Position numbers and translations under genes: made by a program | Shown: in pieces, positions 21,440-33,270 of the stretch | Position numbering within the stretch: the stretch's first letter is position 1 | Layout of the letters: the number at the start of each line of letters is the position of its first letter | The notes under the pieces: generated by a model | Told to the model about the DNA's origin: nothing | The model's database searches: none | The model's input: only the letters and a program-made list of their open reading frames with translations | DNA from: Orychophragmus violaceus | Lineage: Eukaryota > Streptophyta > Magnoliopsida > Brassicales > Brassicaceae | Length of the DNA: 64,000 bases | Direction of reading: 5' to 3' | NCBI GenBank assembly: GCA_030180135.1 | Contig: CM058235.1 | Location: 13,501,145 to 13,565,144, forward strand

Positions 21440-22560
21440 TATACATACACATATGGACATATATATGTCCGGCTCTAACTGCGTCGTCTTCTCCTCTGCT
21501 CCAGGTTCTTCACCGCTAGCTCCGGTGACGTCTCCGCCAGAAGACGGCGAGTGGAAGACGGTGATTAGATTCGATACTCTGTAGTGAACGAAGCAGTTAC
21601 CGAAGCAGGAAGGTGGCGAGCGTGGTCCGGGATGCCTCCGCGGTGTCACGACGGTTCGATGCGGAAGCTCCATGGTGGCGACGAAGGTTAGCAGAGGGTT
21701 TCCTGTGACGACCTAGCTACGACTCCACCTTTCCGAGACCGTCGCCGCCAAAACCAGATGTTGTGATGATTGGGACTTCGACCGCCGTGAGTTGTGATGA
21801 AGCCGCACCACTTCCACGGCAAGCCTTCGATCTGGTGAAACGAAGAGAACAAACGACTGGTGGAAAAAAATTGAAGTGTAAAGGAATACAAAGTTGCTTT
21901 TGTTGTTAGTTATTTTCAAACACCATCAACAAAGAATGTAAGAGGATAGACAAAGTAGAAAGCAGAGCGAATTGATGTGTCAAATATCGAAGGGAGAGAA
22001 CCATGAGTGAACTTCTTAAGATAGCTAACGAATTGATTAAACACAATCCACGAAAGCAAGAAGTTATACTATCACTCAGGAAACTAGCGCAAAGGTAACA
22101 TCTAAAAAGCAAAGCAAAGGAATAAGAACCTAACCCCAAGGGGGACTGTCGGGGATGTTGCTACCTGTGATAACAGTGGTCCAAGGCTTTGAGCCATCGG
22201 AACGAGAACTGGGGAGAACAAAGGAATAGCTAAGCTCGCTTCCTGCAAAATTAGAGGTTCCAGAAATATATCACCTTTACAAGTTCTGCGATTTCAAAAC
22301 AGGCTTCACAGTATCCTCCCACAAACTCTTCACAAACTCTCAGCCTCCTCTGTATCATCTTCGCAGTGACGGTGTGGCTGAGAATCAATGGAAATCGAAG
22401 GTGGTGGTGGCTAGATCGAAACTGGAGGATTGATCGAGATTGGATCGAAGAGGTGGCTGGATTTCTTCTGCTTTCTTCTTCGCCATGATACAACAAAAAA
22501 AAATGAAGAAGAAGATGGGTCGTGAGGCAGACGGCGCAAAGGAGAGGAGAGGGAGATGCC
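21440..22560. other. G+C-richer interior block of CACTA 1
   Basis: This part contrasts with the A+T-rich surroundings and has several short minus-strand ORFs (such as 21673 to 21380 and one starting MAKKKAEEIQPP at about 22484). None has a domain I recognise. The phrases GTGACGTCTCCGCCAG and GTGGTCCGGGATGCCTCCGC recur in CACTA 2 near 35797-35845, so this block is shared by the two elements. It could be transposon leader sequence or an old captured fragment. Confidence 0.45.
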
Positions 22561-23529
22561 TAATTCATTAATTAGGTTAAAGGTTTCAACGGCTGAGATT
22601 AAATGATATTAAGATCTGACGGATGAGAATGTTATATGTGTGTTTACAAGAATAAATCTGAGCCGTTGATATTTTAATCAACGGTTCAGATCTGTGATCC
22701 TTGTGATGTTGTATCAACCAATCAAAATATTCTAGGATTTAATTAAAATAAAATTAAGAAAATGACAGTAAAAATAAAACAAATTGTTAAAATGATTTTT
22801 TCGTTTTAAATTTAAAATTATAATATATAAAAACTTTTTAAAAAGTGTTAAATTTAAAAAATGGTTTAAAATATAAAAATGAGCGTATATAATACTTAAA
22901 AATGATTTAAAATAACAAAATGAATAAATTTAATTTTTAATTTTAGTTTAAATAAATAAGAATGTTTTAAAATAATAGATTTGAAAAATGTACAAATGTT
23001 GAATCTTAGGTTTGTATATGTTATAGTAATTGAAATTTCCTTCATTATAGTTTTATTTATACTTTATAGTTTTGGGGTTTGTTTAGGGTATAGGGTTAGA
23101 GTTTAGAGTTTAGAGTTTTAAATTTGTTTTATGTAAACTATATATGTAAACTTTTAAATATTTTTTAGTATATATATAAAATTAGTTTAGAGTATATGGT
23201 TAAATTTAAAATGATAAGAGATAAAACTTCTAAGAGAATTAAAGATCTTTTAAAATGATAAGAGGTAAAACTTCTAAAAGAATTTAAAATATGCAATCTT
23301 TGTGTATATGTAAATTGTTTAAATATTAGTTTTATTTATATATATATATATATATATATGTTTATATTTAAATTTATAGTTTGTGATAAAAATTTAAGAT
23401 CTAGAGTTTGTTTATGATTTAGGGTATAAGGTATAAAATAATAAAATGAGGATATATAATAGTAATTGTGGTTTTATTTACTAGAGTATGTTTATGTTTT
23501 AGAGTATGTTTTATATGTTATATAGTAAT

Positions 23530-24410
23530 TGTGGTTTTATTTATTGTATTTTTGTTTATAATTTAGAGTTTTTGGGTTTGTTTAGGGTTTAGGGTATAGG
23601 GTTTGAAGGGTAATGTTTAAGGTTTTAAGTGTTGTACTTCATTTATATGTTAAATAGTAATTAGAGTTTTAGTTATTTAGATTTTTATCTATAATTTAAA
23701 GTTTTAGGGTTTGTTTAGGGTTTAGGTTATAGGGTTTGAAGGGTAATGTTTAAGGTTTTAAGTGTTGTACTTAATTTTATATGTTAAATAGTAATTAGAG
23801 TTTTAGTTATTTAAATTTTTATCTATAATTTAGAGTTTTAGGGTTTGTTTAGGGTACAAGGTTTGAAGGGTAATGTTTAAGGTTTTAAGTGTTGTACTTA
23901 ATTTTATATGTTATATAGTAATTGGAGTTTTATTTATTAGATTTCTGTTTATAATTTACAGTTTTAGGGTTTGTTTAGAGTTTAGGGTATATGATTTGAA
24001 GGGTAATGTTTAAGGTTTTAAATGTTGTACTTGATTTTATATGTTAAATAGCAATTAGAGTTTTAGTTATTTAATTTTTTATATAATTTAGAGTTATAGG
24101 GATTGTTTAGGGTTTAGGGTATAGGGTTTGAAGGGTAATGTTTAAGGTTTTAAGTGTTGTATTTAATTTTATATGTTATATAGTAATTGAGGTTTTATTT
24201 ATTAGATTTTTGTTTATAATTTAGAGTTTTATGGTTTGTGTAGGGTTTAGGGTATAGGGTTTGAAGGGTAATATTTAAGATTTTAAGTGTTGTACTTGAT
24301 TATATATATATATATATATATTATATAGTATTTAGAGTTTTTATTATTTAAATTTTTGTTTATAATTCAAAGTTTTAGGATTTGTTTAGGGTTTGAAGGG
24401 TAATATAGCT
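23530..24410 (+). repeat. 132-base tandem repeat inside CACTA 1
   Basis: The phrase TTTGAAGGGTAATGTTTAAG recurs at about 23602, 23735, 23862, 23995, 24127 and 24260, a spacing of 127-133 bases. Each unit also contains TTTAGGGTTTAGGGTATAGG-like phrases and a TATATGTTA segment. Units differ by scattered substitutions. Confidence 0.8.
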
Positions 24411-24544
24411 ATAATCTTTCGACATTTTTTTACTCAAAAAACGTTTTCCTCTGTTTTTTTCTCAATTTTATCAAGATTTGTCTATCTTTTTGTTGTGTGG
24501 CTGAGGAGAGGTTGACTTCATGTTAGTATATATATATATAAATA

Positions 24545-24865
24545 TTTGCGACTATTTAGCAACTATTTAGCGACTATATAGCAAAAATTAGTTACAAATT
24601 AGGTCTAACACGCATGGCACAATATAAACGTGTTTTGTAACAACTTTTTGCGACTAAATAAGAAACCGTTTAGCGACCCACCGAATTTAGTCGCTATATA
24701 GTCGCTAAATAGCGACTAAATAGCGACTGATAATTTGTGGTCGCAATTTAGCGACTAAATAGCGACTATACCCTATTAGTCGCAAACTTAGTCGCAACTT
24801 AGTCGCTAAATAGTTGCAATATTTAGCGACTATAAATTCAGTCGCAACTCGTAGTCGCAAAATGC
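24545..24865. repeat. Right subterminal repeat array of CACTA 1
   Basis: Many copies of TAGCGACTA / TAGTCGC as at the left end. The outermost 18 bases match the left end in inverted orientation. Confidence 0.85.
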
Positions 24866-24884
24866 CTGTTTTCTTGTAGTGAGA

Positions 24885-25620
24885 TATTAACTAAAAGATA
24901 AATAGTTTACAGATTAAATTATAATTTCCAAAAATATCTTTCAATTGGTGCTATATCAAAAACTTTAGATGGAAAAATTAAGAAAACTGTAATGTATAAA
25001 TTCAATTTATCATATTGATATTGCTATATGTTCATAAATTTATATGATTTCTAGTTTATGAATATTATTAGAATAATATATTTATAAAGAATTTTATAAA
25101 ATTTTAGTTATTATTTTATCAAAAAAATATTTTTATATTGACTTCAACTGCTAAGATTTAATTTTTTTATATTATTTAATTTATTTAATATTAATTTATA
25201 GAATTTGTATAGTATACTGTATCGCATGAACACAATTAATAAATTAAGCCAAGTGGATTCATGACGTCGGTGCAAAGTAATTAACTAGGAATACTACTTT
25301 TGGCGCTTCCTTTAGATTTAAGAACAAATTCTGATAAGGTATTGAAGATGTATTACCATATAAAGTAATGATATTCTTTATTATAAACAAGCAGTGAAAA
25401 TAAAAGGTTAATATATAATAATTTTATTTTAAATTTACTGGGATCTGAAGTTAAGCATATAAAAACAAACATCAAGAAGTCTCTTACTTTGGTTGCAAAA
25501 ATTGTTTGGTGGATCTAAATGTCGTAATTGACAAGATTTATGTTTAAAACAAGAAAATTCAGATTCACATATTACAAGTCTTTGAGATTACCAAATCAGT
25601 AACAAATCACAAATACTAAT
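24885..25620. other. A+T-rich spacer
   Basis: I see no gene, RNA or element boundary here. Confidence 0.5.
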
Positions 25621-25628
25621 CAAAAAAT

Positions 25629-26158
25629 TAGTCATGGGCGTTCAGGTATCCGTTCGAGTTTGGTTCGGATCTTTCAGGTTTCCGGTTTTTAGATCTATGC
25701 ATATAAGACCCATTCGAGTATTTTATAATTTCGGTTCGGATTCGGTTCGGTTCCGGATACCCAAAAATCATAAAACAAAAACAAAAATTAGTTAATTTAA
25801 ACAAAAAATTATTAAGTTTAGACAAATATAGCAAAAAATATCTATATTTCATTTATTTTAGTTATTTTAGTTATTTTGGTCTAAAATTAACAAATATATT
25901 TGGGTTTGTAATTATAATGTTAGATAATTCTGCTATACAAAGTCTAAATATAATTAATATTTTGAATATATAATTGTAATTCGGATATGTCAGGTATCCA
26001 TTCAGTTCTCGGTTCGGGTTAGGTTTGGTTTCGGTTTTTCGAATATAGAGGTTTAAGACCCATTCGGATATTTTGTCAATTCGGATTCGAATTCGGTTTC
26101 TATTTTTTGGTTCGGATTCGGTTCGGTATTTCGGTTTTGGATTTTTTGCTCAAGCCTA
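25629..26158. mobile_element. Non-autonomous hAT-like element, copy 2
   Basis: About 530 bases, collinear with copy 1 at 19793-20332: the same GGGCGTTCAGGTATCCGTTCG opening region, A+T-rich middle and TTCGGTATTTCGGTTTTGGA ending. The ends (TAGTCATGGGC and GCTCAAGCCTA) are degraded inverted repeats. The flanking duplication is not clear. The two copies flank CACTA 1 in the same orientation but are separate insertions. Confidence 0.6.
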
Positions 26159-26166
26159 AGAAAATA

Positions 26167-26784
26167 TATTAAATTTGATAATTAAGTTTAACACTATAAA
26201 TTAAGACTAGCTTTTCGTTGTTGTATATTACTAGAACACAATTGACAACTCACAATATTGAATTTTCCAAAAGGTTGCATTACTTTTTGTCAATAATATT
26301 TAAATCAACTCAGTTATATAAGACAGTAGTTCATGACCAACAACACCCAATACATGTTAAAAATATGTATTTGTCTGAAAACGACATTAGATAACTTAGT
26401 ATAGAGAATAAAAAACTATTGTTTAATCACTACACCAGAAACATTTTCAAACTAGCTTGGTATACAGAGAAGCAAATCAATACACCAGAGTCATATTTCA
26501 TAACTTGAATATTAAGCAAATGATATACGTCCAATGATTTGATTCTAGGATCATAAAGTATAGATGTTTCTTTTCACACAACATGCGTTTTTCTAAACGT
26601 ATAGAACTCATCCAGTCCGTTGAGTAGCAGAGAAATACTTGTCTTGTTAGCACAAGCAAGAGAGTATCAGAGAATCCTATCTCACTCTTAGATTCTGTAA
26701 CTTGTACGGCTTAATAACATCTAACATATATCATAAACATTAAAGTAAGTGACAAATGATTTCATAAGATTCTTCTAAATACTA
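26167..26784. other. A+T-rich spacer
   Basis: No ORF or RNA gene is recognisable. A CACTACACCAGAAA phrase at about 26429 resembles a CACTA end, but no partner end was found. Confidence 0.4.
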
Positions 26785-27633
26785 CTTCCTCCGTTTCACA
26801 AAGAATATCACACTTTGCACACAAATTAAGAAACAAGATAAATTTTTTTTTATACCCTTACATTCTATTTAATTACATTACTATTTTTTTGTTTACGTTT
26901 GTATATCTGTAAAGCATTAAATTATTTGTGCTATTCACCTTTTAGTATTCTGCACTAATTAATTTAGTCAAGTTAGATCACTTTTTTCAATTCTAGGATC
27001 AACCAATTATAGAGGCAAACTTTTTGTGCTGTACTTTTTTTTCCTACGAATGAAAAATAATGGAGCCAAAAATTAGAAGTGGAGGCAATTAGTTCATCGT
27101 AAGAGCAGAAAGTCACACATGACTACATATAATTTTGATTTTCATCTTTTATCTACAAACCAAAAAACAAAAAACTCATTTGATTTGAATAATTTACCCG
27201 TGAACAGTGACGATCATGCCACTCAAGTAGAAGATTTTGGTGATGAGGTACACTCGGGTCATTCAGATGAGAACATACTAGATGATGCAGAAGAGTCAAT
27301 ACCAGTCACGATTGTATCAGTAACTGGAGATAACATTATAATTGGATGTTCATACTTTTTTGTTTGGCGTGGATTAACAAAATAAAACTCTTCAGATTAT
27401 AATGGTGATGTACGTAAGAGTGCATTGGAATTGAGACTTGAAAAAGATGAGAGTAAATTATTAACGTGTAGAAACTGACTCTTGGGATTTTTTTTTTAAT
27501 ATTTTTTGACAATAATATTTGAGGTTAAAAAGATATATTATGTGAAAAATTACATTGGAATTCTAAAACGACATTCTTTTTCAAAAAAAAAAATACTCTT
27601 AAAACGACACTCTTTTGAAACAAACGGAGGGAG
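26785..27633. mobile_element. Mariner/Stowaway-like element
   Basis: The outer ends are inverted repeats of the Stowaway type: CTTCCTCCGTTTCA at the left and TGAAACAAACGGAGGGAG at the right. Each is flanked by TA (26783-26784 and 27634-27635), the target duplication of Tc1/mariner elements. At about 850 bases it is longer than a normal Stowaway and has one small ORF, so it may be a deleted mariner-like element. Confidence 0.65.
27119..27385 (+). CDS. Small ORF inside the mariner-like element, unrecognised
   Basis: 88 codons from ATG 27119. The product has an acidic middle (DDHATQVEDFGDEVHSGHSD) and includes FDLNNLPVN near residue 22. Its position inside a mariner-like element suggests the start of a transposase gene whose catalytic part is deleted, but I see no catalytic motif and do not assign a function. 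Confidence 0.3.
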   Translation: MTTYNFDFHLLSTNQKTKNSFDLNNLPVNSDDHATQVEDFGDEVHSGHSDENILDDAEESIPVTIVSVTGDNIIIGCSYFFVWRGLTK

Positions 27634-27635
27634 TA

Positions 27636-28363
27636 TTAAGAATCCACTTGATGAAGTCATTATAGATGAATGGTATGTAGGCTTTTAGTGGTAATAGCAG
27701 TTAAATCGTATTAAATTATGTGCGGTTTAATTAATTTTATTTTTGCAGCAGACAATAATTTTTCCCATATCAAATTTATTTATTTATAAAAATAGTTGGT
27801 GTTTGGTTTGTAACAAATTTTTTTATTTTATTTCTAGTTCTGTGTTACTGACTAAATGTTATAAATAGTAAATAAAAATAAGTTTAACTATTTAAAGACT
27901 AATCCATCCCAACCAGTGTTTACATTCAAAACCTTATAATTATAATTCTGTATGAAAGCCAGATCCAATGATAAGAAATTTAATTTAATTTGAATGATAC
28001 AGTTGAAATATCTGCCAGGTATTAATTTGCAAATATCTAACATACTTTATTTAAGAAATATCTGAATTGATCACGTATGATGAATTTTCAATTAAGACTT
28101 CTCGAAAAGGCTATTCTAAAATATAGATAGTCTCCACCTAATATGAATAAATTGGTGGTCAGAAATAAATAAGAGTCGTCTTTGTCCAATAGGAAGTGGC
28201 ATTAAGATAGCCAATTAGAATTTTCAATTGGTAAGTAGCTTTCATGGGGTTTGCTTATACGCACAATTTAGGTGGCTGAAAATGGTCTTTTGGAGGGAGA
28301 TGAATAGTATGCAAAATTAGCGAACTTTTAATATAATATATTTACAGATATTCAAGCAACAAA
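27636..28363. other. A+T-rich spacer upstream of the tRNA gene
   Basis: No ORF of interest. A CAA-rich stretch (AGCAACAAA) immediately precedes the tRNA, as is common for plant Pol III start sites. Confidence 0.45.
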
Positions 28364-28437
28364 GGCCTATTAGCTCAGTTGGTTAGAGCGTCGTGCTAAT
28401 AACGCGAAGGTCACAGGTTCGAAACCTGTATAGGCCA
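28364..28437 (+). tRNA. tRNA-Ile (anticodon AAU)
   Basis: 74 bases that fold as a cloverleaf. The acceptor stem pairs GGCCTAT with ATAGGCC and the discriminator base is A. The D arm contains TAGCTCAGTTGGTTAGAGC (box A), the anticodon loop is CTAATAA, and the T arm GGTTCGAAACC (box B) is complete. There is no intron and the CCA is not encoded, as expected in a nuclear gene. A T-rich stretch (AATTTATTTTTATT) just downstream can serve as the Pol III terminator. The AAU anticodon decodes isoleucine after deamination to inosine. It is the only intact host gene I can support in the window. Confidence 0.95.
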
Positions 28438-28776
28438 ATTTATTTTTATTAAAAATAACACTCAAGCGATAAAACTACTTGTATTGTAAGAGTATTGGGC
28501 CCATTGGCGAACAGATCTTAATGGCCATTTCCCAAACCAATAATGTGTTAAGCCCACCAAATATCGTGGATGGTTTCCTACACCCTAATTCTTTTTTGTT
28601 GTTGTCAACCCTAATATTGCTTAACTTGGTTGATTGTGAGGTTGGTGATTTTATAACCAAGTGATTTTTTTTTTTTTTAAATTATATTTTTATATCAAAC
28701 TATTATAATTCGTTCACATAAGGTGTGAACACAAATATTATTAAACATAAATTTTTTAAAACAAAAAAAATATCAA

Positions 28777-28930
28777 ATTTTTTTTTTTTGGCGACAAAAG
28801 ATTCATTGAACAAGCCCAATGGGCTGAAATATTACAAGACAAATATAGAAAGTACATGGGATGAAGCTCGAGATGATTTACGGAAAATTAACGTGGACCG
28901 ACTCAGGGACACGCGTCGAATCCATAACGA
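28777..28930 (-). mobile_element. Possible LINE or SINE 3' end fragment
   Basis: On the minus strand the sequence reads GGGCTTGTTCAATGAATC, then TTTTGTCGCC and a poly(A) run. This resembles the 3' end of a plant retroposon. No target duplication was confirmed and the 5' limit is uncertain. Confidence 0.35.
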
Positions 28931-29790
28931 GACCTTCAATAATAATATTATAAAAATCTATATAAAACTATTTATAATTAAAAATATACAATATTATATT
29001 TAATAAAATATCTTATAATTTATTATAAATAAAATTAATAATTATAAAATAAATTTTAATAATATATTTTATGTATAAAAACAATACATAAATATTTTAT
29101 CACATATATATTTAAAATTTATATATATATATATATATATAATACGAATTTACAATAAAATCCCAAAATATATTTATTAATATTTAAAAATATTCATAAA
29201 CTTTTTTATATCTATCATCTTTTTTTATTGAAGGCTATGTATATCTCGGAAATAAAATTAAAAATATTAAAAATATTTTCATATTTATCACCTCTTCTTT
29301 TTTTATTCAAGGTTATGTATATCTCTAAAATAAAATTTTAAAAATTTTCTTAAATTTTTCATATTTATCATCTCATTTTTTTTTATCTAAGGTTATGTAT
29401 ATCTCCATAATACAATTAAAAACATAATAAAATTATCAATATAAATTAAGATTAACATAATAATTAGTCTAATTTCTTTAATGATAAATTAGTAATCAAC
29501 CATTTTAAGAGTGAATATAAGGCCAAAAACACTTCTCAATTAATATAAAGATTTAAAGTCAAAAATAATATTTTTTGTATGGTGCATGGCGTAAATAAAC
29601 ATATATACTTTTTTATTTTATAAGGATTATGTTATTCATAATATTATATTTTTAATCAATTCGGTATACATTTTTATTGACTTTTGAAATTAGGGTACAT
29701 AGAAAAAAATTGGAGATTTAAGTATTATGATACTTCTATTGACTCACTATCTATTGAATCCCCAAAGATTTTGACAAGATTTATATGTCT

Positions 29791-29911
<121 letters not shown>

Positions 29912-29963
29912 TTTCTTTATGTTATGACGATTTGTACTATTCTTCAAATCTATGATACTAAAG

Positions 29964-30655
29964 TGTAAGAATTTCTAGCAGTTCTAATCCAATTAGCAAC
30001 CCTAGGTATAATTCCAAGCCTAGGATCGAGGGTCTAGGTATATTGAATCTACATCAGATCTCGAATTACCTGGAGTTTAGCAGTGGAAGATTATCAAGTA
30101 TTCGAGATTCTTGAGCGCCTCAAGTGCTGCGCCTCTACTGGTATCCACACGCACATAAACTGGAATCCACCGGGATGCTAGTGCTGGGAGATCGGATCTC
30201 TTAGGGATTAGTCTGTTTCTGAGAGGTGGCTGCGATTAGGCTAAAACTTATTCTCCAGGTCGTGCTTATATCATGTATATATAGACCTGGAAAACCTAAT
30301 TAATCATCGGACCGAACCGAGATTAATTAAGTCAATGTTTCGATCTGCGCCTTGCATCGATCGACACAACACTTGTGTCGATCGACACACTCTCAAAACT
30401 CGTATATTAATGTGCATCAAATACACATTAACTTGATCATTACTTTAATGATTATTCCCACATGAAGTACATCCAGTTTGCTTAGGTGTGTGACCCTGTA
30501 GGTTCATATAATACTAGTAATGAGTTCACAACTCACATATCACAAGTGGTTTCTAGCAAAAAATTATGACCATCTAGTATTGTATGAATGTATAATCTCG
30601 ACAATACAACTATCTCTAGAGTGCTTACAAGTGTGATTTCAAGACATTCCCAACA
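29964..30655 (-). repeat. 3' LTR of copia B
   Basis: 692 bases. On the minus strand it starts TGTTGGGAATG (30655) and ends TTCTTACA (29964). A cassette pair lies at 30354-30388 and a TATA-like TATATATA at 30276-30283, about 70 bases downstream in the element's sense. The polypurine tract (AGTACAAGTGGGAGAT on the minus strand) abuts it at 30656-30671. Confidence 0.85.
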
Positions 30656-31449
30656 ATCTCCCACTTGTACTGGAATCATCTATTCCCATAATCCCTTCGT
30701 CTCTATATCTCGATCTGGCATAAGGCAAGATCTGTGTCATCCTTATTAAGCCAAAATCATGTTCATCGAACTCCGATTTATACTGACAAGACAAACGACT
30801 GACAATCACCTCGTTTGAGTGTGGCCACACATTTCTCAGTATTCAAATCTTCGATGGGCCCTGAAATATTTATCTCCTGTTATATAGGAGGGACAAATCC
30901 CATCTTGTTCCATCCCTGTTCCTTCACACGCTTTATGATACGCCCAATCAATGTCTTTATAATCACCTGTTACGGCTGACGTTTGACAAAGTCAAAGCGG
31001 ACCAATTCACATGTAAGAAAACATGATGAACTCAGGTCTAAAGACTATACTCTATAGTCGTAATGAAAACTCTCATGACACTTATATATAACTATCCCGT
31101 AGAGTTCTCATTAGTGGGTCATGTCCGATCATGTGTTCTCCAACACACATCTATGTGATTGACTTTAATACTCTTATTAATGACTCCATGAAACTTAGTC
31201 ATCAGTCACCTCACATACTAGTCTCACACGGTTGTTAATGTCCCATTTTAACAACCTTGACCAGGGACCAACTTAATTTATGTCATTTATCACTTATAGG
31301 GTTTCATGATCAAGTCACATACTTGATGACCTATAAAATATCATAAATTACTTTGGAACTATTATTTAATAGCATAATTAAATAATACTGATGTCAGAGT
31401 TCATTAACATAATCATATTATGTTTACATGAACATCATATCATAACTAA
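30656..31449 (-). other. 3' untranslated region of copia B
   Basis: This region is collinear with the 3' region of copia C (about 46530-47427) in the opposite orientation and shares long stretches, for example ATCATGAAACCCTATAAGT. No ORF is recognisable. RNase H is not evident, so it may have been lost here. Confidence 0.6.
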
Positions 31450-32204
31450 AATTAACAACAACAACTCCCACTAAAATTAAGATCACATCTTAAGACATCT
31501 AATGCCTGTAGTAGTTGTCTGAACCTCATTCGCTCTTGCTCAGCGTGTGTCGAAGGACACTGCGTCTTGCTAAGAGTAATGCCAATTGTCATTGGCATGA
31601 AGCCCTTCTTGGAATCATGCATATTGGACCTGTGCAAGACCTTATCAATATAAGCATCTTGACACAATCCAATTAGCTTGTCCAATCTATCTCTATAGAT
31701 TCTTATTCCAAGAATGTTTACGGTTTCTCCCACATTTTGCATCGAAAAACAACTTTCGAGTCAAGTCTTAACAAACTGTAACAATGGAATTTCATTTCCG
31801 AGAAGCAGTATGTTATCAACATACAATACTAGAAATGCAACTGCGCTCCCACTAGTCTCCTTGTAAACACACGGATCCTCTTCATTCTTGATGAAGTCAA
31901 AACTTTTGACCGCTTCATCAAAACGAAGACTCCAACTCCGAGATGCTTGCTTCAATCCATAAATGGATCGACGAAGCTTGCATATCTTTCTAGCAGTATT
32001 AGGATTAATGAAACCTTCAGGTTATGTCATGTACACATCCCTTTTCAGAATTCCATTTTCGGAGTCAGGGCTCATCATTGCTTCTTCAAAATTCGCAGGC
32101 CCGTCACTTTCAATGATCAACAGATCATGGCAATTGGTTACGAGAAATTTACATTTCTCGGGTTCGTGACGGATCCTTTCAGATATGTGAGCTTCAGGTT
32201 TGTG

Positions 32205-32400
32205 TAAAAGTCGCCCTTATATCTCATATATAGACTTTTACCACGACCTAATTAACCAAGATTTAAACCGTAGTTAATTAAGTCATAAACCAAAATCAAT
32301 ATTTTGGTTCGCGATCTGTGTCGATCGATACGCCTTTGTGTCGATCGACACTTCCTCAGAAACTCGCCATTTGAATGTATATCGAATATTCATTCACCAG
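32205..32400 (-). repeat. LTR promoter fragment embedded in copia B pol
   Basis: On the minus strand the piece has the same layout as a copia B/C LTR core: a TATTCGATATACATTCAAATG segment, a cassette (32321-32352), ATCGCGAACC, ACTTAATTAACTACGG, then a TATA-like TATATA (32227-32232) and GACTTTTAC. It interrupts the polyprotein between the acidic linker and the RT; copia C has no such insert at the matching place. It is diverged from copia B's own LTR, so it came from a related family. Confidence 0.6.
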
Positions 32401-33207
32401 ATCCTTTGCAAACTTTAGGCACCACAAGTGCAGGTTCTACAACTCTTTGTAGATCCAACTGCTGCTCTTCCTCATCAGGTTGAGCAGTCTCCTGTGATTT
32501 TCGAATTTCTTCGAGTTGTACTTTTACTCCCACTGTTCTTCTTGGAAAGAAATCTTTCTCAAGAAGAACTCAATTCCGAGCAACAAACATTTTGTTCTTG
32601 GACCGGTTGTAAAAGTAACATGCCTTGGTCTCCTTAGATAACCAATGAAGTAGCATTTCTTGGATTTGGGTGCGAGCTTATCAGAGATTAAAACGTTTTA
32701 CATAAGCCTCACAACCCCAAATCTTTATGAAAGACAAATTATGAACATTTCCAGTCCACATCTCATGCGGTGTCTTTACAACTGATTTTATGGAACCCTA
32801 TTTAGTGTAAACGCAGACGTTTCTAGAGCGTATTCTTAGAAGGATAATGGAAGATCTGAGTGACTCATCATTGATCGAACCATATCTAATAAAGTCCGAT
32901 TCAGGAGGAGTGAGTTGTGAAACAATTTCACAATCTCTCGGATGATCACTGAATTCTTAGCGTAAGTATCCACTTCCACGATCTTATCGTAGAGCTTTAA
33001 TACTTTTGCCAAGTTGATTCTGTACTTCATTCTGGAACTCTTTGAACCTTTCAAAGATCTTGATTTATGTCTCATTAAATAGTCATGACCATACCTACTG
33101 AAAATATCAGTAAAGGTAATGAAGCACTGAAAGTTTTCTCAAGCACTTTTGCTCATCGGGCCATACACATCCGTATGTATAAAGCCCAATAAGTCTCTGG
33201 CCCTTTC

Positions 33208-33270
33208 ATTTTGTTCGTTCGCGACCTGTGTCGACCGACGCACCTTTTGTGTCGATCGACACTACCTTTT
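33208..33270 (-). repeat. In-frame palindromic cassette in copia B pol
   Basis: On the minus strand GTGTCGATCGACAC, eight bases, then GCGTCGGTCGACAC lies inside the start of the integrase region. Flanking codons (KMTEALF before, RARDLLGFIHTDV after) stay in one frame. In copia C at about 44800-44850 the same flanks are separated by about 51 fewer bases. Confidence 0.75.

Larger units (their letters stand above)
20969..24881. mobile_element. Non-autonomous CACTA (En/Spm) element 1
   Basis: 3913 bases. The ends are perfect inverted repeats CACTACAAGAAAACAGGC at 20969 and its complement ending at 24881, flanked by the 3-base duplication AGA (20966-20968, 24882-24884). Dense subterminal repeats of the word TAGTCGCTAAATAGCGACTA fill 20986-21240 and 24545-24865. 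I see no transposase domain, so it is non-autonomous. In this superfamily subterminal repeats are transposase binding sites. The interior has a G+C-richer block at 21440-22560 and a 132-base tandem repeat at about 23530-24410. Confidence 0.9.

Noticed and set aside
23040..24410. Interstitial telomere from TTTAGGG phrases
   Set aside because: The TTTAGGG runs are only one or two units long and are part of a 132-base tandem repeat within a CACTA element.
26429..26445. CACTACACCAGAAA as another CACTA end
   Set aside because: No inverted partner, no subterminal repeats and no duplication were found.
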